Positions 57,525 through 64,000 of a stretch of DNA of 64,000 bases are shown here, one piece after another. The stretch is taken from assembly GCF_963924675.1 (NCBI RefSeq), contig NC_089235.1, positions 59,578,220 to 59,642,219 on the forward strand, written 5' to 3'. Positions within the stretch are counted from its first letter, which is position 1, and each line of letters opens with the position of its first letter. The DNA is from Phocoena phocoena (Eukaryota > Chordata > Mammalia > Artiodactyla > Phocoenidae). The notes beneath the pieces were generated by a model. It saw only the letters and a program-made list of their open reading frames with translations. It was not told where the DNA came from and did no database searches. A program made the position numbers and the translations under genes.

Positions 57525-59880
57525 AAAGGGCTTTCTCCCATACAGTAACTGAAAGACCATTTGCATGAATAACATAAACCGAGGGCCAGATTTGAGAAGT
57601 TTATAGCCTTCCAGCCCCCCAGAGAGGAATGCACAGATGCATGCTCCATTCCATGGTGCCAAGCTGAAAGGTTTGCCATTTGTCCTGCTGTTTTATTGCC
57701 CTCAAACTGCACTCAGCTTCTTGTGAGGCTTCCAAAACACAATGAATCCATGCAAAAATTAATAATGTAAAGGTTTTATAAGGCTCTTGGCAGCAGAAGG
57801 AATTTCCTTCTGCTCATATTGAGGTGGGAGTGGAGGAGGAAGGAACTTTGACATATAACATAATAGCAAGGAATTCCTAAATATTTGTCCAGGCTTCCTC
57901 ATTTCAGTCTGTTGAAAAGAAATTTGTGTGTGATGGTTCTAGGATTTGTCCTTAAGAATCTCTGACAGCTTAGTAGACAAGAGCCTCAATATTTTGAGCA
58001 AAGGACTTTTACATATCGTTTGCTTTGTATCTTCAGTTTTGTGTGATTTAGTGAGAAGTGAGTTGCTTCTGCCATCTCCAATAAGATATATTTCAGTTGG
58101 TATCTTTGTCTCCTCCCGCTTTAAGTATTTTCATTTGGGAAGTAGACAGCTGAAATACTGGCCAACGAAGGAAAACATATTTCCCAATGAATAGATCTAC
58201 ACCACGAAAAAATGAGATTAGAGGGATGCCTAAACTAATTCCAGGTTATTACAATCTTCATCTCAAGCCTAATTCTCTGTAGTTTCACTCCTGGTTTACA
58301 GGCAGACATTTAAAGCCAGGACATTTTATCATCTGTATCATTTAGTCCCCTTTTGACTGAAGCTTTGCAATGTTCTCTTCAATTTCCATGAGAATGAATT
58401 TTACCTTTTATGACAGTCAAAGACAATTATGGTGTCTTTATGAAAAATGATGTCACTCTGGTACCAGCAATAAAATAACAATGTCCTAGTGCTGAGAAAT
58501 GTATTAATCATACCAGTCATCTTTCAGCTTTTCTGGTTTTGCTTCGGGAACTGCAGAAAACTTTAAGGTTTTTAATTTGTGAGCTATCTAGAAACATGGT
58601 GAGAACACCTTACATCTTTCTTTGATTGAGTGCTCAGGAAATGGAGTACAATTAAGTGACTATCGCACTAACAGGCAGGATTATTAGGCCAGTGCATAAA
58701 TCAGAAAGGATTCTGCAGACTCTCACACATACGTATCTATGAGGTGGGGTAGTGATAGGGAAACGTATTCTCAGGCACCCTCTGGTCTGTCTCCATGGAA
58801 TCCAGTGCTGTTTCACTCCTTGCTTTTGTAGTCCTTCGAATGTTGCCCTCTGGGAAGCACTGAATTCCTGTTAAAGTGCTAGCCCAGCCCGAAGCCCTCC
58901 TGGGATCAGGAAGAGGCCTGGGACCTCTCACGTTCTTAGGTGCAAATCTGTTATTGTGATAAGGCTGCTGAGACTTGGAATAGGTTAAATAATTATAGAT
59001 TTTTTTTCATATTAATCAGTCAATTTACAGAGTGGCCTACTCTACACAAAGCAACACATGGAGTATTTACTTTATGCCTAGACTCAAATAAGGAGCTTGC
59101 TGGATATCAAAAACACAGAACACAAAGCTTTCATTGAGTAGCTTATTTTTTGGTTGGGGAGAATATGCTTATGACAGGAAATAACTGGAGAATAAGCAGA
59201 ATGTATAGTTTATACTTTCAGTTAGCATACAGCATTTTCTGGTATCCTAGCATAATCCATTTTAATCTAGTTGTGATTTTGGTTTCAGAAGTCGTGGTCT
59301 CTGGGTACAGACCCTTGGGGGTTGGCTGTCAGAGATGGAGAATCACTGTGGACTTCAATAGTGGGGAGAAACTTCTGGGCAAAGAGAGGACCTAAGCGCA
59401 TTGGTGAGGCTGAGTGGGAATTGCATGAATAGACACCAGGGAAGTCATCCAAAATCAGGCGGTCAGAACAAGTCACAAAAGCGAGAGGAGGATGGCATGT
59501 GTCTGGAAAAGTGAGACACGTACCTGATAGGGAAGAAAAGTACCAACTGGGCAATAAAGGTGGAGGTAAAAATAGGGCCAGATTTTAGAACAAATCAACT
59601 GCCAAGCAGGGATATTTATTTGATCCTGTGAGCTACGATACTCAGACATTTTTTACCCTATCGAAAAATATAATACAGATGACATTGTGACACATTACCA
59701 TGAGTTACTCTGAGATTTTCACAATTCTCTACACATTGTAATTATAATCCCCCCACTCGGCTGAAACAATATATTGAAATTCAAGTGAAAGAGAGGTCTC
59801 AAAACCAACAACGGATCCATAGTTATGTTATATGAAACAGTAAGTTCTTCACCATCCACTTATATAAAACCTTGCAGAAA
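57525..59880. other. Single-copy-looking stretch
   Basis: About 2.3 kb without a confident repeat or exon. Short open frames (82 codons at 57946-58194; 81 at 59150-59395; 89 at 59285-59554 minus) have no recognisable content. Confidence 0.35.
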
Positions 59881-61668
59881 AAGTAGATATAGTGGGAACA
59901 TACCTCAACATAATAAAGGCCATATATAGCAATCCCACAGCTAACATCATACTCAACAGTAAAAAACTTCAAGCTTTTCCTGTCAGGAACAAGATACGGA
60001 TGCTCACTCTTGCCACATTATTCAACACAGTACTGGAAATCCTAGCTGGAGCAATTAGGCAAGAAAAAGAAATAAAAGGCCTCAAAATTAGAAAGGAAGA
60101 GGTAAAAATGTCACTATTCACAGATGACATGATGTTACAGAATACCCTAAAGAATCCATCAAAAAACCATTAAAACTAATACATGAATTCAGTAAAGTTG
60201 CAGAATACAAAATTAATATATATAAATCGGTTCCATTTCTCTACACTAATAATGAACTATCAGAAAGAGAAATTAAGAATTAAGAAAACAATTCAATCTA
60301 CAGTTACATCACAAAGAATAAAATACCTAAGAATAAATTTAACCAAGGAGATAAAAGACCCATACACTGAAAAGTAAAAGACATTAATGAAAGAAATTGA
60401 AGAATACCTAAATAAATGGAAAGATATTCTGTGCTCATGGATTGAAAGAATTAATATTGTTAAAATGTCATACTATCCAAAGCAATCTACTGATTCAATG
60501 CAATCCCTATCAAAATTCCAATGGCATTTTTCACAGAAATAGATTAAACAATCCTAAAATATGTATGGAACCATGAAAGACCCCAAATGGCCAAAGCAAG
60601 CTAGAGAAAGAAGAACAAAGCCGGAGGCATTATGCCCCCTGATTTCAAACTATATTTTGAAGCAATAGTAATAAAAACAGTATAGTATTGGCATAAAAAC
60701 AGACACATAGATAAATGGAACAGAATAGACAGTCCAGAAATAAGCCCACACATATATGGTCAGTTAATTTACGATAAAGAAGCCAAGGATATACAATGGG
60801 AAAGGACAGCCTCTTCAATAAATGGTGTTGACAAAACTGAACAGCCACATGCAAAAGAATGAAAGTGGACCACTATCTTACACCATACACAAAAATTAAC
60901 TCAAAATGGACTAAAGACATGAACATAAGACCTGAAACCATAAAACCCCTAGTAGAAAACATAGGCCGTAATCTCCTTGACATAGGTCTTGGTGGTGATT
61001 TTCTTGAAGCTGACACCAAAAGTAAAATCCAGAAAAGCAAAAATAAACAAGTGGGACTATATCAAATTAAAAGTATCTGCACAGTAAAGAAAACCATCAA
61101 CAAAATGAAAAGACAACCTACTGAATGGGAGAAAATATTGCAAATCATATATCTGATACACTGAAAATATTTAAAGAACTCATACAATTCAGTAGCAAAA
61201 AAACCCCAATCTAATTTAAAAAGATCAAGTAGACATATTTCCAAAGAAGGCATATAGATGGCCAAGAGACACATGAAAAGATGATCAACATCACTAGTCG
61301 TCAGGGAAATGCAAATCAAAACCACAATGAGATATCACCTCACACCTGTTAGAATGGCTATTATCAAAAAGACAACAAATAAAAAGTGTTGGTGAGGGTG
61401 TGGAGAAAAGGGAGCTCTCGTGCACTGTTGATGGGAATGTAAATTGGTGCATCCACTATAGAAAACAGTATGTAGGTTCCTAAGAAAAATAAAAAAATAA
61501 AACTACCATTTGACCCATCAATGTCAGTTCTGAGATTTATCCAAAGAAAACAAAACACCAATTTGAGAACATACACACACCACTGTGTTCACTGCAGCAC
61601 TATTTACGATAGCCAAGATATGGAAACAACCTAAGGGTTCGTTGATGGATGAATGGATAAAGAAAGTG

Positions 61669-61670
61669 TC

Positions 61671-61701
<31 letters not shown>

Positions 61702-61716
61702 ATCTATCTACCTATA
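61669..61716. repeat. (TCTG)n(TCTA)n microsatellite
   Basis: Compound tetranucleotide tract inside the L1. Confidence 0.95.
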
Positions 61717-61863
61717 CAATGAAATAGTACTCAGCCATAAAAAAGAATAAAATCTTGACGTTTCTGAAAACATGAATGGACCTTGGGGGCATTATGCTAA
61801 GTGAAATAAGTCAGACAGAGAAAGACAAATACTGTATTATCTTACTTATATGTGGAATTTAAA

Positions 61864-61882
61864 CACACACACACACACACAA
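61864..61882. repeat. (AC)n microsatellite
   Basis: About nine AC units in the L1 3' UTR. Confidence 0.9.
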
Positions 61883-62017
61883 CCCATAAAAAACAAAGAA
61901 AAAACAAGCTCATAGATACAAAGAACAGATTGGTGGTTGTCAGAGGTGGGGGTGGGTGAAACGGGTGAAGGGTTCAAAAGGTAAATACTTTCAGTTATAA
62001 AATAAATAAGTCATGGG

Positions 62018-62206
62018 CACAGGGAGATCAGCTCAGTGTTTTGTGACCACCTAGAGGGGTGGGATAGGGAGAGTGGGAGGGAGACACAAGAGGGAGGGGA
62101 TATGGGGATATATATATATGCATATAGCTGATTCACTTTGTTATACAGCAGAAACTAACACAGCATTGTAAAGCAATTATACTCCAGTAAAGATGTTAAA
62201 AAAGAA
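62018..62206 (+). mobile_element. 5'-truncated L1 3' UTR nested in the old L1
   Basis: Plus-oriented cetacean L1 3' UTR end ('gatcagctcagtgttttgtgaccacctagagggg' to 'ctccagtaaagatgtt' plus A-rich tail). Perfect 10-bp duplication AAGTCATGGG at 62008-62017 and 62207-62216. Confidence 0.9.
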
Positions 62207-62454
62207 AAGTCATGGGGATGTAATGTACAGCATGGTGCCTATAGTTAATAATACTGTATTGCATATTTAAAACTTTTAAGAGAGTAAAAAAATGTTTTGT
62301 AACTACATAAGGTGATGGATGTTAACTAGACTTGTGGTGATCACTTTGTAATGTATACAAACATTGAATCATTATGTTGTACACCTGAAACTAATATAAT
62401 CTGTTAATTACCCCTCAATAGAAAAATAAGAAAAAAATGGAAAAAGAGGAACTA

Positions 62455-63040
62455 CAGACATTTATGAACACCTACTATGTGCCACATACAAATATTCGAC
62501 TTACATTGCAGAGATTTTGAAGCAACAGTTTTATTAAAATATAATTCACATACCATAGCACTCACTTTTTAAAAGTGTATTATTGAGTGACTTTTAGTAT
62601 ATTCACAGAGTTGTGCAACTTTTATCACTATCTAATTTTAGAACATTTTCATTACCTTAAAAAGAAACCTCATACTCTTTAGCAGTCACTTTCCACTTTC
62701 CCCAACGTCTCAGCCCCTGGCAACCGCTAATTTACTTTCTGTCTCTGATTTGCAGATTCGGGATATACCATATAAAAGAAATCAAGCAAAATGTGACCTT
62801 GTGTTGACTGACTTCTAGAACTTAATATGGTGTTTTCAAGGTTCATCCATTTGTAGCATAGATATACATTATTTTTAAAACCCTACTACAATCTTATAAA
62901 CTAGGCATACTTATCTGTTTTACTGATAAGGAAACTGAAAGCATAAATGCTTTGCCCAAGGACTCACAAAGTTAGCAGAGAAATATTCACACCTAGGCCT
63001 CTGTCTCATGGTTCAACCATTTCCACCATGCCACATCGAT
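62455..63040 (-). mobile_element. MIR SINE split by an old L1M end
   Basis: Left part 62455-62518 ('ttatgaacacctactatgtgccacatac') and right part 62880-63040 ('actgataaggaaactgaaagc', 'gcccaaggactcacaaagttagcagag') are collinear reverse MIR. Between them lies antisense L1M. Confidence 0.75.
62522..62878 (-). mobile_element. Old L1M fragment, antisense
   Basis: 'attaaaatataattcacataccatagcactcac', 'agtatattcacagagttgtgcaac', 'cagcccctggcaaccgctaatttactttctgtctctg', 'caaggttcatccatttgtagcat' form a well-known antisense L1M segment. Confidence 0.8.
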
Positions 63041-63400
63041 TCTCAAATGCCTCAAAGTTCTCCATATTTTGAAACTGAAAAATACAACACCTTGTAATGC
63101 ACCAGAACTAGCAAAATGATCTTTTTTCTTCCCGTCTCTATGCTCACTCAAGACGCACCTGCATCCAAGGGCAAGGGGACTGGTATCCTATTCCCATGGC
63201 TGCCATGACAACCCCACTACTTTTGAAATTGTGAGACAACTCAAACCCAGTAGAAGACTGCGGTGAACAGGCAGCACCGTGCTGTATTCTTTCAGACAAG
63301 AGGGTATCCCCTACTCAGACCAGCAAGTAGTTTAGAATAAAGCTCCAAAAAGCAAACAACAGTGAACAGAACCAGCCTTTAGTCCATCAGTCACTCACCA
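63041..63400. other. Stretch with no recognised feature
   Basis: Slightly GC-richer than average; no family or exon recognised. Confidence 0.4.
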
Positions 63401-63401
63401 G

Positions 63402-63493
63402 GCAGCTGAAGTATGCAGCCCGCAAACACCATGAGTCTAAGCCACAAACCATCAAGACTCCCCTTTCGCACGTCAGGACGCTCTACGCTAAAG
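63402..63493 (+). other. Exon-like block, 92 bp, unidentified
   Basis: On the plus strand the block follows an acceptor-like CACTCACCAG and precedes a strong donor-like AAAG/GTGAGT. One frame (1 + 30 codons + 1) is fully open, with a basic peptide (QLKYAARKHHESKPQTIKTP and ten more residues). The minus strand also reads open over most of it and has weaker splice-like ends. Five CpGs in 92 bp is high for this window. I do not recognise the peptide. It may be an exon remnant linked with the neighbouring one, or chance. Confidence 0.25.
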
Positions 63494-63551
63494 GTGAGTT
63501 CCCAAATCTCATAGCCAGTACCTATAGCCTTCGTTCTCACAGCCCACTTAC

Positions 63552-63769
63552 CTTCTTGTCTCCCATGTACCCTTCAGAAGCACCAAAGCCCTTGGTGGGT
63601 TTCCAACATAGCGTCCACATCCTCAGGATCCAGGCCAACGTAATCCACCACATTTCGACCTGTAGAGCCCGGAGCCCCGATGCTGTGAGCTTCATCTGGT
63701 TACAAGTATGCCTTGCATTTCTTCTTAAGAGCAATCATTTCAGGAAGGCGAACGGTAGATCCCTCCATG
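63552..63769 (-). pseudogene. Broken exon of a serine palmitoyltransferase long-chain-base subunit (SPTLC2/SPTLC3 type)
   Basis: Serine palmitoyltransferase condenses L-serine with palmitoyl-CoA, the first step of sphingolipid synthesis in the ER; the SPTLC2/3 subunit carries the PLP-binding lysine. On the minus strand an acceptor TTTTGCCAG precedes the block and a donor GTAAGT follows it. The frame reads MEGSTVRLPEMIALKKKCKA, then YL, a TAA stop (63702-63700) where the family has Tyr, then PDEAHSIG with the conserved Asp-Glu-Ala-His, and later [10 protein letters not shown]. Near 63595-63600 two bases are missing; after the shift [10 protein letters not shown] follows, including the PLP lysine codon (63593-63591). 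The block is 218 bp against about 220 expected for 73 intact codons. Retained introns exclude a processed copy. [12 protein letters not shown] favours SPTLC2, from memory only. It may be a duplicated pseudogene or a decayed SPTLC3. Confidence 0.85.
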
Positions 63770-63780
63770 CTGGCAAAACA

Positions 63781-64000
63781 GGGTAAAAGAAATACATACA
63801 CTGAGACTTCTTAACTCTCAAAATTGGGAGTTGGCCCCTTATTATTACGCCTTTTAAGAGTTTATTGCTTTTCAAATGGTCTGACAACTCTGCCTGAGGT
63901 TTGAAACCAGCAAAGATGGCCGACGCTATCTTTCAAGGGGAAAGGTGATTGGATCCTTCAAAACAACCAGCAGAACACAAGTGATCTTAATTCACCACAG
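63781..64000. other. Flank upstream (minus sense) of the broken exon
   Basis: Would be the preceding intron. Nothing coding is recognised up to the window edge. An AAGATGGCCG word at 63913 resembles a YY1 site. Confidence 0.4.

Larger units (their letters stand above)
59885..62440 (+). mobile_element. Old L1, reverse transcriptase to 3' end, decayed
   Basis: Plus-strand L1 beginning in the reverse transcriptase domain ('ataaaggccatatatagcaatcccac'). Pieces of ORF2p are readable at 59892-60173 (with 'FTDDMM', a changed catalytic YADD/FADD-type motif), 60183-60377 and 60859-61164. It runs through the C-terminus and a 3' UTR to 'taattacccctcaatag'. More diverged than the L1 at 16.6-23 kb. Two microsatellites and a younger L1 end are embedded. 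Confidence 0.85.

Noticed and set aside
63913..63922. AAGATGGCCG as a YY1-driven promoter
   Set aside because: A single short motif; no CpG island, no other initiator or exon nearby on the plus strand.
1..64000. CRISPR arrays, bacterial operons, phage or plasmid features
   Set aside because: No spaced direct repeats, no bacterial-style gene packing or ribosome binding sites; the window is clearly mammalian nuclear DNA.

Overview
The window is nuclear DNA of a mammal, almost certainly a cetacean. The diagnostic signal is a family of tRNA-derived CHR-type SINEs that begin GGGCTTCCCTGGTGG and end in a GTACCGC-poly(A) tail; seven are well preserved and two are older. They sit beside an L1 whose 3' UTR (seen in both orientations at five places) is the type common in whale and dolphin genomes. 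Ancient shared mammalian repeats (MIR, L2, MLT1-like MaLR LTRs, MER5A, MER1-like hAT, old L1M) fill much of the rest. This assignment rests on remembered repeat families, not on a database search.

No intact protein-coding gene, rRNA or tRNA gene was found. All long protein-like ORFs belong to L1 or are reading-frame accidents over SINEs. Layout: 1-5.7 kb, MIR pieces, an MLT1-like LTR, one CHR SINE, a solo LTR with TG...CA ends and a 4-bp target duplication, and a MER1-like transposon. 5.7-11.5 kb, head-to-head old L1 pieces, then a younger L1 with a twin-priming inversion. 11.5-16.6 kb, L2 and L1M fragments, an AT microsatellite and one exon-like block. 16.6-23 kb, a nearly full-length L1 with 5' UTR, broken ORF1 and ORF2, a 19-bp target duplication and two nested SINEs. 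23-29 kb, an old L1M carrying a younger nested L1 end, then a MaLR LTR. 29-50 kb, the least repetitive part, mostly single-copy-looking sequence with scattered MIR/L2/L1 ends and two SINEs. 50-62.5 kb, L1M with a composite L1 insertion, two antisense CHR SINEs, MER5A and a long decayed L1. 62.5-64 kb, MIR/L1M debris and an exon remnant.

The most gene-like sequence is at 63552-63769, minus strand: an exon of a serine palmitoyltransferase long-chain-base subunit (SPTLC2/SPTLC3 type) with both splice sites still recognisable, broken by one stop codon and a net 2-bp loss. A 92-bp exon-like block lies about 60 bp away. The most unusual structures are a CHR SINE with an internal piece of L1 ORF2, a twin-primed L1, two tandem L1 3' ends inside one target duplication, a target duplication enclosing only A-rich sequence, and a perfect 45-bp tandem duplication. 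I found no evidence of a new multi-gene system; the window looks like intergenic or intronic DNA shaped by retrotransposition.
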